Part shown: positions 1 to 7,538 of the stretch, in pieces
How positions within the stretch are numbered: position 1 is the first letter of the stretch
How the letters are laid out: each line of letters opens with the position of its first letter
NCBI RefSeq assembly: GCF_007197755.1
Contig: NZ_CP041636.1
Span: 3,632,001-3,696,000, forward strand
Direction of reading: 5' to 3'
Length of the DNA stretch: 64,000 nucleotides
Source of the DNA: Ferrovibrio terrae
GTDB lineage: Bacteria > Pseudomonadota > Alphaproteobacteria > Ferrovibrionales > Ferrovibrionaceae
The notes under the pieces: generated by a model
Told to the model about the DNA's origin: nothing
Databases searched by the model: none
The model's input: the letters and a program-made list of their open reading frames with translations, nothing else
Position numbers and translations under genes: made by a program

Positions 1-393
1 CTTCTGGCCAGCCGAGGTGCCGGAACGCACGATCGACCAGTTGCGCAGCACATATTCCTGGATCGACGAGCGAATCCACCAGGACGCATAGGTGGAAAAG
101 CGCACGCCGCGTTCGGGATCGAAGCGGTTCACTGCCAGCATCAGCCCGATATTGCCTTCCTGGATCAGGTCGGGCATCGGCAGGCCGTAATTGCGGAAAC
201 GGGTCGAGGTGGCGACCACGAGGCGCAGATAAGCCGTCACCAGCTTCTGCATCGCCTTTTGATCTCCATCAAGGCGCCAGGCGCGGGCGTAGCGTAATTC
301 TTCTTCCTCCGTCAGCATGGCCTTGGTCATGACGGTGGACAGGTAGCGCCGGTCGGCGCTGTCGAGAGTCCGGGGGGCGGAAGCGATGGCCAT
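1..393 (-). CDS. rpoH: RNA polymerase sigma-32 factor, N-terminal part (cut by window edge)
   Basis: This is the first 131 residues of a heat-shock-type sigma factor that directs RNA polymerase to stress promoters. Sigma region 2 is clear: residues about 50-125 carry LVVATSTRFRNYGLPMPDLI, then QEGNIGLMLAVNRFDPERG and FSTYASWWIRSSIQEYVLRN, covering the core-binding and -10 recognition helices. The ATG at 393-391 is preceded at 7 nt by GGAGGA; an in-frame ATG 15 nt upstream overlaps that ribosome site and is less likely. The C-terminal half and the RpoH box lie outside the window, so another RpoH paralogue or a related group-3/4 factor is not fully excluded, but the region-2 sequence fits RpoH well. 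Confidence 0.9.
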   Translation of the reverse strand, partial: MAIASAPRTLDSADRRYLSTVMTKAMLTEEEELRYARAWRLDGDQKAMQKLVTAYLRLVVATSTRFRNYGLPMPDLIQEGNIGLMLAVNRFDPERGVRFSTYASWWIRSSIQEYVLRNWSIVRSGTSAGQK

Positions 394-481
394 TTGTATG
401 TCCTCCATCGACTTTCACCCTTAGCTGCACTAGGTTGCTTGCACTGGAGCCAAGTACAGGGTCGGGCGAAGGGGCTAGTTG

Positions 482-496
482 GTATCGGGTCGATAC
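482..496. promoter_or_regulatory. Candidate MarR operator (inverted repeat)
   Basis: A perfect inverted repeat GTATCG-GGT-CGATAC lies in the divergent gap between rpoH and the marR gene, and another CGATAC half-site occurs at 504-509. MarR proteins usually bind short palindromes in their own promoter, so this is a natural candidate. The position is also a reason to place the marR start downstream of it. The assignment to this regulator is an inference. Confidence 0.45.
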
Positions 497-562
497 AAAA
501 CCACGATACGCCCGCCGATGTTCCTCCAGCAAGCGGTAATAGCGAGTCGAAACCAAACTGTG

Positions 563-1216
563 ATGCCGATCACCGACCTTAGCCATGCCGTAGCCGGCAG
601 CCCCCCCAGCGGAGCTGTGCAGAGCGATAAATCCGCGATAGCTCAAAGGGTTATCGTTTTGCTCGACCGCCTCGGCCGGCTCACCCGCGAATTGCAGTTC
701 GCCGACGGGCTGAACCCGGCCCAGTGGGAAGCCCTGCGCTTCCTCGCCAAGGCCAACAAGTATTCCCGCTCCCCCACCGCGCTGGCCGACTATCTCGGCG
801 CCACCAAGGGGACCGTCTCCCAGACCCTGATCGCGCTCGAGTCCAAGGGGCTGATCACCCGCTGCAAAAAGACCGAGGACCGCCGCCAGGTCGATCTCTG
901 CCTCACCGATGCCGGGCAAGCGATGCTGGGCAAGGATCCGATGCAGACCCTGGAACAGGCGACCCTCGAAATCGCCGATGAACTGGGCTCGGAAATGGTC
1001 AAAGGCCTGTCCCGCCTGCTGCATGATCTGCAGACCCGCAACCAGATCAATGAATTCGGCGTCTGCCAGGATTGCTCGCTGTTCTGCGTGAACAGCCAGG
1101 CCGCATTGGCCGCGCTGGAGGTCAAGCCGGAGGCCGGCACCTGCGGTAATACCGGCGAGACCATCGACATGGCCGAAAAGACCAAGATCTGCGTCAACTA
1201 CAAGACGACCAACTAG
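563..1216 (+). CDS. MarR-family regulator with C-terminal cysteine cluster
   Basis: A winged-helix DNA-binding regulator of about 217 residues. The core (residues 22-160) has the MarR pattern: a dimerisation helix, a recognition helix in YLGATKGTVSQTLIALESKG (78-97) and the wing KKTEDRRQVDLCLT. The unusual part is a tail after the normal MarR end with five cysteines: C168, C171 and C175 (CQDCSLFC), then C194 and C210. This arrangement could bind a metal or Fe-S cluster or sense oxidation; the ligand is unknown. It is divergent from rpoH. The start is uncertain: ATG 563 is chosen because the conserved domain begins 20 residues later and a candidate operator lies just upstream; ATG 518 is the alternative and neither has a strong ribosome site. 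Confidence 0.8.
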   Translation: MPITDLSHAVAGSPPSGAVQSDKSAIAQRVIVLLDRLGRLTRELQFADGLNPAQWEALRFLAKANKYSRSPTALADYLGATKGTVSQTLIALESKGLITRCKKTEDRRQVDLCLTDAGQAMLGKDPMQTLEQATLEIADELGSEMVKGLSRLLHDLQTRNQINEFGVCQDCSLFCVNSQAALAALEVKPEAGTCGNTGETIDMAEKTKICVNYKTTN

Positions 1217-1352
1217 GTCCTCCCCCCTTTCCCGCTGCGAATGTTGACGCTACGTCATGCCCTGGTGCTCCACCAAGATGGTTGCGCGCTGCCATGACGC
1301 GACCTAGCGTTCATCGACACATTCATTTCGCAGATTCCGGGAAAGCCGACAG

Positions 1353-2198
1353 ATGAAGTTCAAGGGTACCGAGTCCTACGTCGCCACCAACGACCTCAAG
1401 GTGGCGGTGAATGCCGCTATCACGCTGGAGCGGCCGCTGCTGGTGAAAGGCGAGCCGGGCACCGGCAAAACCGTGCTGGCCATCGAGATCGCCAAGGCGC
1501 TGAACGCCCCGCTGCTCACCTGGCATGTGAAGTCGACTACCAAGGCACAGCAGGGCCTGTACGAATACGACGCGGTCTCGCGCCTGCGCGACAGCCAGCT
1601 CGGCGACGAGCGCGTGAAGGACATCCGCAACTACATCAAGAAGGGCAAGCTGTGGGACGCCTTCACGGCACCGCAGCGCCCGGTTCTGCTGATCGACGAG
1701 ATCGACAAGGCCGATATCGAATTCCCCAACGATCTGCTGCTCGAACTCGATCGCATGGAATTTTTCGTCTACGAGACGAATGAGACGATCAAGGCGAGCC
1801 AGCGGCCGATCATCATCATCACCTCGAACAACGAGAAGGAACTGCCGGACGCCTTCCTGCGCCGCTGCTTCTTCCACTACATCCGCTTCCCAGAGCGCGA
1901 GACGATGGAAGAGATCGTCGATGTGCATTATCCGGGCGTGCAGAAGAACCTGCTGCGCGATGCGCTGAATGTCTTCTACGATATCCGCGAGACGCCGGGC
2001 CTGAAGAAGAAGCCCTCCACCTCCGAACTGCTCGACTGGCTCAAGCTGCTGATGGCCGAAGACCTGCCGGCCGATGCGCTGCGCACCAAGGACCAGGGCA
2101 AGCTGATTCCGCCGCTGGCCGGCGCGCTGCTGAAGAACGAGCAGGATGTGCATCTGTTCGAGCGGCTCGCTTTCATCGCTCGGCGTGAGCGCAATTAG
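1353..2198 (+). CDS. MoxR-family AAA+ ATPase
   Basis: A 281-residue AAA+ ATPase of the MoxR class, which with a VWA-domain partner remodels or inserts metal into client enzymes. Walker A is GEPGTGKT at residues 33-40, Walker B is VLLIDEIDK at 111-119, and sensor 1 is IIIITSNN at 153-160 followed by the arginine-rich LPDAFLRRC segment. Length is typical for the family. The next gene, 15 nt downstream, encodes a CoxE-like VWA protein, so the two are almost certainly co-transcribed and act together. In CO dehydrogenase clusters the comparable pair is CoxD/CoxE, but no molybdenum hydroxylase gene is nearby here, so the client is unknown. Confidence 0.88.
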   Translation: MKFKGTESYVATNDLKVAVNAAITLERPLLVKGEPGTGKTVLAIEIAKALNAPLLTWHVKSTTKAQQGLYEYDAVSRLRDSQLGDERVKDIRNYIKKGKLWDAFTAPQRPVLLIDEIDKADIEFPNDLLLELDRMEFFVYETNETIKASQRPIIIITSNNEKELPDAFLRRCFFHYIRFPERETMEEIVDVHYPGVQKNLLRDALNVFYDIRETPGLKKKPSTSELLDWLKLLMAEDLPADALRTKDQGKLIPPLAGALLKNEQDVHLFERLAFIARRERN

Positions 2199-2213
2199 GG
2201 CGAGCGCAACACG

Positions 2214-3398
2214 ATGTTCATCAACTTCTTCCTCGAACTGCGCAAGGCCAAGGTGCCCGCCACGCTGCGGGAATACCTCACGCTGATCGAGGCGATGGAC
2301 AAGAACGTGGCCGAGTATCGCGTTGAGGATTTCTATTATCTCTCGCGCACGACACTGGTGAAGGACGAGCGCAACCTCGACAAGTTTGACCGCGTCTTCA
2401 GCCAGTGCTTCAACGGCCTGCAGTTTGCCGGGGCCGGCGCCGAGATCACCGCAGAGATCCCCGAGGAATGGCTGCGCAAGCTGGCCGAGAAGGTGCTCAC
2501 GCCCGAGGAAATGGCGCAGATCGAGGCGCTGGGTGGCTGGGACAAGCTGATGGAGACGCTGAAGCAGCGCCTCGAAGAGCAGAAAGGCCGTCACCAGGGC
2601 GGCAACAAGTGGATCGGCACGGCGGGTACCTCACCCTTCGGTGCCTATGGCTACAATCCCGAAGGCGTGCGCATCGGCCAGGACAAGTCGCGCAACCGCC
2701 GCGCCGTGAAGGTGTGGGACAAGCGCGAATACAAGAACCTGGACGACAGCGTCGAGCTCGGCACGCGCAACATCAAGGTGGCGATGCGGCGTTTGCGCAA
2801 ATTTGCCCGCGACGGTGCCGATCTGGAACTCGACCTGCCCGACACCATCAAGTCGACCGCGGCCAATGCCGGTTATCTCGACATCAAGATGGTGCCCGAG
2901 CGGCATAACAAAGTGAAGGTGCTGCTGCTGTTCGATATCGGCGGCTCGATGGACGACCATATCCGAGTCACCGAGGAGCTGTTCTCGGCGGCGCGCGCCG
3001 AGTTCAAGCACATGGAATTCTTCTACTTCCACAACTGCGTCTACGAGAAGCTGTGGAAGGACAATCGCCGCCGGCACAGCGAATTCATGCCGACCTGGGA
3101 AATGCTGCGCACCTACCAGCAGGATTACAAGCTGGTCTTCGTCGGCGATGCCACGATGAGCCCGTATGAGATCGTGCAGCCGGGCGGCAGCGTGGAACAC
3201 TGGAACGAGGAAGCCGGCGCGGCCTGGATGCAGCGCCTGCTCGACACCTACCCGAAGGCGATCTGGCTCAACCCGGTGCAGGAAAAATACTGGGATTACA
3301 CGCCGTCTGTCGGCGTGATCCGCCAGCTCATGAACAACCGCATGTTCCCGCTCACGCTGGACGGGCTGGAACGCGGGATGCGGGAGTTGAATCGCTAG
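2214..3398 (+). CDS. CoxE-like VWA-domain protein
   Basis: A 394-residue partner of the preceding MoxR ATPase. The N-terminal 190 residues are the helical region common to CoxE-like proteins. A von Willebrand A domain follows, with the metal-site motif LLLFDIGGSMDDH (D241, S245), where a DxGGS form replaces the usual DxSxS, as is common in CoxE relatives. No signal peptide or membrane segment is visible, so it should be cytoplasmic. It ends convergent with tag, overlapping by 4 nt. Its role as an adaptor that presents a client protein to the MoxR ring is inferred from the family. Confidence 0.85.
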   Translation: MFINFFLELRKAKVPATLREYLTLIEAMDKNVAEYRVEDFYYLSRTTLVKDERNLDKFDRVFSQCFNGLQFAGAGAEITAEIPEEWLRKLAEKVLTPEEMAQIEALGGWDKLMETLKQRLEEQKGRHQGGNKWIGTAGTSPFGAYGYNPEGVRIGQDKSRNRRAVKVWDKREYKNLDDSVELGTRNIKVAMRRLRKFARDGADLELDLPDTIKSTAANAGYLDIKMVPERHNKVKVLLLFDIGGSMDDHIRVTEELFSAARAEFKHMEFFYFHNCVYEKLWKDNRRRHSEFMPTWEMLRTYQQDYKLVFVGDATMSPYEIVQPGGSVEHWNEEAGAAWMQRLLDTYPKAIWLNPVQEKYWDYTPSVGVIRQLMNNRMFPLTLDGLERGMRELNR

Positions 3399-4018
3399 GC
3401 TTGGCGTTTCGCCACGGGCCGCTTGAAAGCCTTGCGCGCCTTTTCGGCCTTCGCACGGATCACACACCCCTCGGCATGATCGTTGATCAGCCCCATCGCC
3501 TGCATAAAAGCGTAGACCGTAGTCGGGCCGACGAAAGCCCAGCCCAGCTTCTTCAGTTTTTTCGACAGCGCGATGGCCTCGGCCGAGGTCGAAGCCGTCT
3601 GCGGCTTGGCCAGTGACTTCACATCCGGTTCGTGACACCAGAAGAAAGCCGCCAGCGAGCCATGCTCGGTCACTGATTCCTGCGCGCAACGGGCATTGTT
3701 GATCACCGCCTCGATCTTGCCGCGGTGACGCACGATCCCCTCGTCTTTCAGCAAACGGGCCACGTCGCGCGGCGTGAAGCGCGCCACCGTGTTGAAATCG
3801 AAATTCTGGAAAGCGGCGCGGAAATTCTCGCGTTTGGCCAGAATGGTGCGCCAGCTCAGGCCCGACTGAAAACTTTCCAGACAGAGTTTTTCAAACAGGT
3901 GGTGGTCGTCGTCGACCGGAAAGCCCCATTCCGTGTCGTGATAGGCGGGGAATTCCGACGCGATGCTGCACCAGCGGCAGCGTGGCTTGCCGTCGGGGCC
4001 AGGAAGCGTGCCGGCCAT
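3395..4018 (-). CDS. tag: DNA-3-methyladenine glycosylase I
   Basis: A 207-residue base-excision repair glycosylase that removes 3-methyladenine from alkylated DNA. Family signatures are the N-terminal RCRWC and YHDTEWGFP segment, the LCLESFQSGLSWRTILAKRE helix and the C-terminal FVGPTTVYAFMQAMGLINDH followed by AEGC. The zinc ligands expected for Tag (an N-terminal Cys and His, and His-x3-Cys near the end) can be placed in these segments. It is the last gene of a tetR-yciI-tag run with gaps of 14 nt and 1 nt, so it may be co-expressed with a TetR-controlled transcript. The C-terminal 20 residues are a basic extension. Confidence 0.93.
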   Translation of the reverse strand: MAGTLPGPDGKPRCRWCSIASEFPAYHDTEWGFPVDDDHHLFEKLCLESFQSGLSWRTILAKRENFRAAFQNFDFNTVARFTPRDVARLLKDEGIVRHRGKIEAVINNARCAQESVTEHGSLAAFFWCHEPDVKSLAKPQTASTSAEAIALSKKLKKLGWAFVGPTTVYAFMQAMGLINDHAEGCVIRAKAEKARKAFKRPVAKRQA

Positions 4019-4019
4019 A

Positions 4020-4307
4020 TCACGCCACCATGAAATTCAGGCGCTCGTCGGCCCTGGAGGGTGCGATTTCGAGAATTTCTGCCCGCACCACATCCCCGGC
4101 CACGAAGGGGTCGGCGTTCACGCGCTGCTGCAAATCCTCTGCTGTTGCACCATGTGCGAGAATGGCACCGCCTTGACCTGGCTTGATGCTGCCGGCCAGC
4201 AGGAACACGCCATCGGCAAAACCCTGGCGGAGCCAGGCATTGTGGCCATCCATGAACTCACCGGCTTTCGCCTTGTTGGCGGAGAATTTCAGCAACACGA
4301 CAAACAT
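4020..4307 (-). CDS. YciI-family protein
   Basis: A 95-residue ferredoxin-like-fold protein of the YciI family, small dimeric proteins of uncertain function often found next to regulators. Typical features are the first strand FVVLLKFS, the HNAWLRQGFADGVFLLAGS segment with a conserved histidine, and the DPFVAGDVVRAEILEI segment. It lies between tetR (14 nt upstream) and tag (1 nt downstream). Some YciI relatives are catalytic, but no specific reaction can be assigned here. Confidence 0.85.
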   Translation of the reverse strand: MFVVLLKFSANKAKAGEFMDGHNAWLRQGFADGVFLLAGSIKPGQGGAILAHGATAEDLQQRVNADPFVAGDVVRAEILEIAPSRADERLNFMVA

Positions 4308-4321
4308 CCGGTGGCTCTCTT

Positions 4322-4918
4322 TCAGCGTTTCTTCGTTTTTGACGGCACGAGACAGGCATCGAGCCAGGCATGCATCTGATGCACTTCTTGACGCATGAAA
4401 GCCTCGTCATGGAAGGCTGTGGCCAATGTCGCCACGCCCTGACTGCGCATCAGCAGATGCATCGCCAGTACATCCGCATCGGCCTTCCGGCCGAGCAGTT
4501 CAAACTGCCGCCGCAACCAGACGCGGAACAGCGTGAACAGTGCTTTCGCATCGTCTTTGGCCACATGACCAAGTTTGGCCAGTTCGGTGCAGAGCGTGCC
4601 GACCGGGCAGCCATAACGTTTGATGTCGGTCCGGTTGACAATCAGCATGTCGATGAAGCTGCGCAGCCGCGCCACCGGTGTCGTGCCGGCGATCTCCCAC
4701 TGATCCAGCATGGCGCGGGTATTGACCAGGCGCCGCGCGATCACTGCATCCAGGATTTCATCCTTGGTTTTGAAATGGTAATAGAAATTGCCGCGCGAAA
4801 TACGCACAGCGGCGGCGATATCGGCGAAGGAAGTGTGGTCATAGCCACGCCGGTAGAACAGCCCGTCGGCCGCCTCCACGATCTCTGCGCGCGTTCCTTG
4901 CTCGCTCACTGCCTGCAT
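4322..4918 (-). CDS. TetR-family transcriptional regulator
   Basis: A 198-residue repressor with an N-terminal helix-turn-helix (residues about 10-55; SFADIAAAVRISRGNFYYHF is the recognition region) and a helical ligand-binding C-terminal part. It heads the tetR-yciI-tag run and probably controls its own operon through the near-perfect 23-bp palindrome just upstream of its start codon. The ligand cannot be deduced. A Cys pair in RYGCPVGTLCTEL lies in the ligand-domain region and resembles the TetR subgroup with a conserved YGCPxGxL motif. Confidence 0.87.
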   Translation of the reverse strand: MQAVSEQGTRAEIVEAADGLFYRRGYDHTSFADIAAAVRISRGNFYYHFKTKDEILDAVIARRLVNTRAMLDQWEIAGTTPVARLRSFIDMLIVNRTDIKRYGCPVGTLCTELAKLGHVAKDDAKALFTLFRVWLRRQFELLGRKADADVLAMHLLMRSQGVATLATAFHDEAFMRQEVHQMHAWLDACLVPSKTKKR

Positions 4919-4940
4919 TGCCCCACACTTGAATCAGACG

Positions 4941-4963
4941 ATCGCCCTAATTATTAGGACGAT
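4941..4963. promoter_or_regulatory. Candidate TetR operator (23-bp near-palindrome)
   Basis: The left arm ATCGCCCTAAT and right arm ATTAGGACGAT flank a single central T; only one base pair is mismatched. It starts 22 bp upstream of the tetR start codon, a normal place for an autoregulatory TetR operator. A second small palindrome GGAC-GATT-GTCC (4957-4968) overlaps its right end. The binding protein is inferred from position. Confidence 0.6.
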
Positions 4964-5038
4964 TGTCCAAATGACGTCAAGCCCGATCCTGAATGTACGA
5001 CCGGACAAATTTTCGGGGTTTATGTGAGGGAACGGGCC

Positions 5039-5623
5039 CTAGCCCACTTCCACCTGGTCGAGCGACATCGGAGCTTCGGCCGTGCTGCCGCGCGGCGGCG
5101 CCGGATCAACGGTGAAACCGTCGCGCAGCAGGAAGCGGCTCTGCATCGCCTGCACGGCGTATTCCATGTTGGGCGCCGGCACTTCGTAGTAGCGGCCCTC
5201 GATCCATTTATGCGCCGGATGGCTGAACGAACCGGCACTGCTGCCCAGATCGGCATTGCGCACCACTACGCGCCAGGTGCGATAGCGGCGGTCAACCACG
5301 TCGACGATGGTGGAGGTATAGCCGTAAGGCAGGTCGGTCTCCTTATGACGCGCCGCCAGCGAGTCCAGATCCTGCTCGGCGCGCACCACCTGGTTCTTCA
5401 GGTCGGCGATGCTTTCATGCAGCGCCCGCACCGCCTGTTCGGCATCGTTCACCTGCCGCTCGAAGTCTTCCTTCACCGCCGAGATCTCGTCGGCCTTCAG
5501 CCGCACCCGTGTCCAGGCGGCGTGGCTGCGCTCGCCCAGCAGGATGATGATCATCACCGCGATGCCGATATTGGCGCCAGCGGCGAGCACGCCGATGAAC
5601 TGGGTCATCGAGAAATCAGGCAT
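5039..5623 (-). CDS. Membrane-anchored coiled-coil protein, type B copy 1 (unknown function)
   Basis: A 194-residue protein not recognised as a named family. One membrane segment (about residues 9-31, FIGVLAAGANIGIAVMIIIL) is followed by a heptad-rich coiled coil (about 38-97) and a globular C-terminal domain. That domain matches the type-B protein at 6323-6868: both have YxYT, RxWR, a following R[NH]AxLG, W..GRxY, and M..R.L.R.GF.V in the same order. It overlaps the type-A gene upstream by 8 nt, indicating translational coupling. The domain likely faces either the periplasm or cytoplasm; topology is unclear. The duplicated A-B pair suggests that A and B act as a complex. Confidence 0.75.
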   Translation of the reverse strand: MPDFSMTQFIGVLAAGANIGIAVMIIILLGERSHAAWTRVRLKADEISAVKEDFERQVNDAEQAVRALHESIADLKNQVVRAEQDLDSLAARHKETDLPYGYTSTIVDVVDRRYRTWRVVVRNADLGSSAGSFSHPAHKWIEGRYYEVPAPNMEYAVQAMQSRFLLRDGFTVDPAPPRGSTAEAPMSLDQVEVG

Positions 5624-6173
5624 CGCCGAGCCTGATCTTGCCGTTGAACGGACGGATCAGCATGACTTCCGACAGCGCGCCGAAGATCTTCTTGCTGCGC
5701 AGCCGTACCGCCTGCTCATCAGGCAGGCCCCACATCACCACGCGTGCGGTGCGCCGGCCGGGGAAGGCCGCGACGCTGGAGCCCGGGCCGCTGAACATCT
5801 CGTGCATTTCCGGACCGATCAGCTTCACATACCAGCCGGTCTCGTGCGGCTTGGGCGAACCGACCTCGTAGATCACCATGTTGCGCGCATCGCTGAATTC
5901 GACTTCGCGCGCCATCATCGCGCCATAGGCATTCTGCTTCTCGGACAGGCGCAGTTCGAGCGTGGCCTTGTCTTCCTGCAGCTTGTCGTAATCGACCCGG
6001 ATGTCGGAGAGCCTGGTGCGCAGCTGGTCGGCCTCGCTGACCAGCCGGTCGAGCTGGAACCGGCCGCGGGCATAGTTGAACACATAGCGCTCGAGGTTGT
6101 TCGCGCCGAGCGAGACGGCGAAGAACATCAGCAGCGACGGCAGCAGTGCAGAAACGATGTCGACGACATCCAT
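5616..6173 (-). CDS. Membrane-anchored coiled-coil protein, type A copy 1 (unknown function)
   Basis: About 185 residues: an N-terminal membrane segment (about 5-25), a long coiled coil (about 40-92, QLDRLVSEADQLRTRLSDI and onward) and a C-terminal domain. The C-terminal domain matches the type-A protein at 6872-7423: GWYVKLIGP against GFYFRIEGP, then RRTARVVMW against RRRVRLVVW, and IRPFNGK against DQRPFDGK near the end. The start ATG at 6173 is chosen because GGAAGG lies about 8 nt upstream and the membrane segment follows directly; the frame stays open further upstream but without hydrophobic character. No function can be assigned. Confidence 0.75.
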   Translation of the reverse strand: MDVVDIVSALLPSLLMFFAVSLGANNLERYVFNYARGRFQLDRLVSEADQLRTRLSDIRVDYDKLQEDKATLELRLSEKQNAYGAMMAREVEFSDARNMVIYEVGSPKPHETGWYVKLIGPEMHEMFSGPGSSVAAFPGRRTARVVMWGLPDEQAVRLRSKKIFGALSEVMLIRPFNGKIRLGDA

Positions 6174-6322
6174 GCCGACCGGCCTTCCAGCTATTGCCCC
6201 TGAGGGTGTATTCCCTCCGGGTACTGTCGGCCAAAGGCGGGCCCAAATCAATCCGTGTTTTACCGCTGATTGTGCAGTTTGCCGGGCGAATCGCCCTTCG
6301 AATCCATTGGCCAATCCAGCAG

Positions 6323-6868
6323 TTATGCCGAAGGCATGGGCGAATCCGACGATGCCTCGCCGACGTTAACCACCACGAAACCGCGATGGCGCGGCAACAG
6401 GCGGTCCATCACCGACCGCGCCTCGGCCTGGTTCTCCGCGGCGATGACGTAGAGCCGCCCCTGCCCCCACTGCCCGGCCGGCTCGGTCTCGGGCAGGTCG
6501 GCACCAAGCGCGGCATGGCGTGCGGTGAACCGCCACGAGCGCGCATGCATGTCGCGGCTTTCCATCGGCACGACGGTATAGGCGAAGGGATATTCGGTGC
6601 TGTCGAGCCCGCGCTTCAGCGCGTCGCATTCCGCCACGGTCTCGATCAGCTGGCGTCGCACGGCGCCGATGGCGGGCTTCTGTTCGGCAATGGCACGTTC
6701 GACCTGCTCCAGCCGCTGGGTGAGCTCGTACTGGCCCTGGCGACGCATGGCCTTCTCGCTTTCGGCACGGCGATAGCCGAGCCGGGCACGGTCCACCACG
6801 ATCCCAAGCGCCAGGCCGAACAGCAACAGCGCGATCAGTGTCGACAGCACGGTGAGCAGATCGTCCAT
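6323..6868 (-). CDS. Membrane-anchored coiled-coil protein, type B copy 2 (unknown function)
   Basis: A 181-residue paralogue of the protein at 5039-5623 with the same layout: membrane segment (about 4-26, LLTVLSTLIALLLFGLALGI), basic coiled coil (about 32-88) and C-terminal domain with FAYT, RSWR, RHAALG, QWGQGRLYVIAAEN and MDRLLPRHRGFVVV. It starts 3 nt after the type-A copy 2 stop and is therefore co-transcribed with it. A 149-bp gap separates it from the downstream A-B pair. The two B copies are diverged, so the duplication is not recent. Confidence 0.75.
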   Translation of the reverse strand: MDDLLTVLSTLIALLLFGLALGIVVDRARLGYRRAESEKAMRRQGQYELTQRLEQVERAIAEQKPAIGAVRRQLIETVAECDALKRGLDSTEYPFAYTVVPMESRDMHARSWRFTARHAALGADLPETEPAGQWGQGRLYVIAAENQAEARSVMDRLLPRHRGFVVVNVGEASSDSPMPSA

Positions 6869-6871
6869 CGC

Positions 6872-7423
6872 TCAGGCCTCGTGCCAGAAAAGCTTGCCGT
6901 CGAACGGCCGCTGGTCGATCACCCTGGCGCCGTCACCACTGAAATTGAGCATCACCGCCTGCGCCGAATCGAAAGTTGCAGCCCAGACGACCAGCCGCAC
7001 GCGGCGCCGGCCGCCCATCGCGGTCGGCAGCGAGGCAAGACCGGCGAACGGCATCACCGCTGCCGGACCTTCAATGCGGAAATAGAAACCCGGCACGCCC
7101 GGCGCGGGAGCCCCGGCTTCGGCCACCATGTTGTTCTGGCGGTCGGCGAGACGGCGTTCCTGGTCCTGCAGGCTGGCGCGTTCCTTGATCTGCATGGCGA
7201 GATCGCCGTCGAGCTGCGCCTTCTCGTCGCGCAGGGACGCCAGCTCGCCGCGCTTGCGGCTGTAGTCGCTCTGCAGCTGTGCCTGCCTTGTCGCCTCGCC
7301 GGTACCGGAACCGCTGGCATTGAGCTGGTAGATGGCGGTTTCGATATAACCGGCCAGCCCGCCGGCGGCGAGCAGCACCAGCATTGCCGGTACGACAAGA
7401 AGCAGTACTGATTCGGCATCCAT
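6872..7423 (-). CDS. Membrane-anchored coiled-coil protein, type A copy 2 (unknown function)
   Basis: About 183 residues, first gene of the four-gene A-B-A-B set. The membrane segment is at about 5-30 (VLLLVVPAMLVLLAAGGLAG), followed by a coiled coil with regular heptads (about 45-105) and the type-A C-terminal domain (GFYFRIEGP, RRRVRLVVWAATFDSAQAVM, RPFDGKLFW). The ATG at 7423 has a GGAGGGG ribosome site just upstream; a longer in-frame version would add non-hydrophobic residues. It lies 54 nt downstream of the rpsI terminator and so is expected to have its own promoter. Function unknown. Confidence 0.75.
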   Translation of the reverse strand: MDAESVLLLVVPAMLVLLAAGGLAGYIETAIYQLNASGSGTGEATRQAQLQSDYSRKRGELASLRDEKAQLDGDLAMQIKERASLQDQERRLADRQNNMVAEAGAPAPGVPGFYFRIEGPAAVMPFAGLASLPTAMGGRRRVRLVVWAATFDSAQAVMLNFSGDGARVIDQRPFDGKLFWHEA

Positions 7424-7477
7424 GTCGCCCCTCCCCCCGCGCCGTAGATGATAGTGAACTGCACTGGTACTCAAACG

Positions 7478-7503
7478 AAAAAAGCCGGAGCTTGCGCTCC
7501 GGC
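7478..7503 (-). terminator. Intrinsic terminator of rplM-rpsI
   Basis: On the - strand GCCGGAGC-GCAA-GCTCCGGC forms a perfect 8-bp stem with a 4-nt loop, followed directly by TTTTTT. It lies 35 nt after the rpsI stop codon. Confidence 0.9.
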
Positions 7504-7538
7504 CTTTCTCTGAGGCTGCAACAGCAGCCGATCGGATA

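Noticed and set aside
1323-2594. A 423-codon - strand open frame
   Set aside because: It runs antisense across the MoxR and VWA genes, both of which have clear motifs.
6306-6315. ATTGGCCAAT palindrome and GGGCGA-A-TCGCCC at 6284-6296 between the two A-B pairs
   Set aside because: Both are short and one lies at the end of the upstream gene; no regulator is nearby, so calling operators is not justified.
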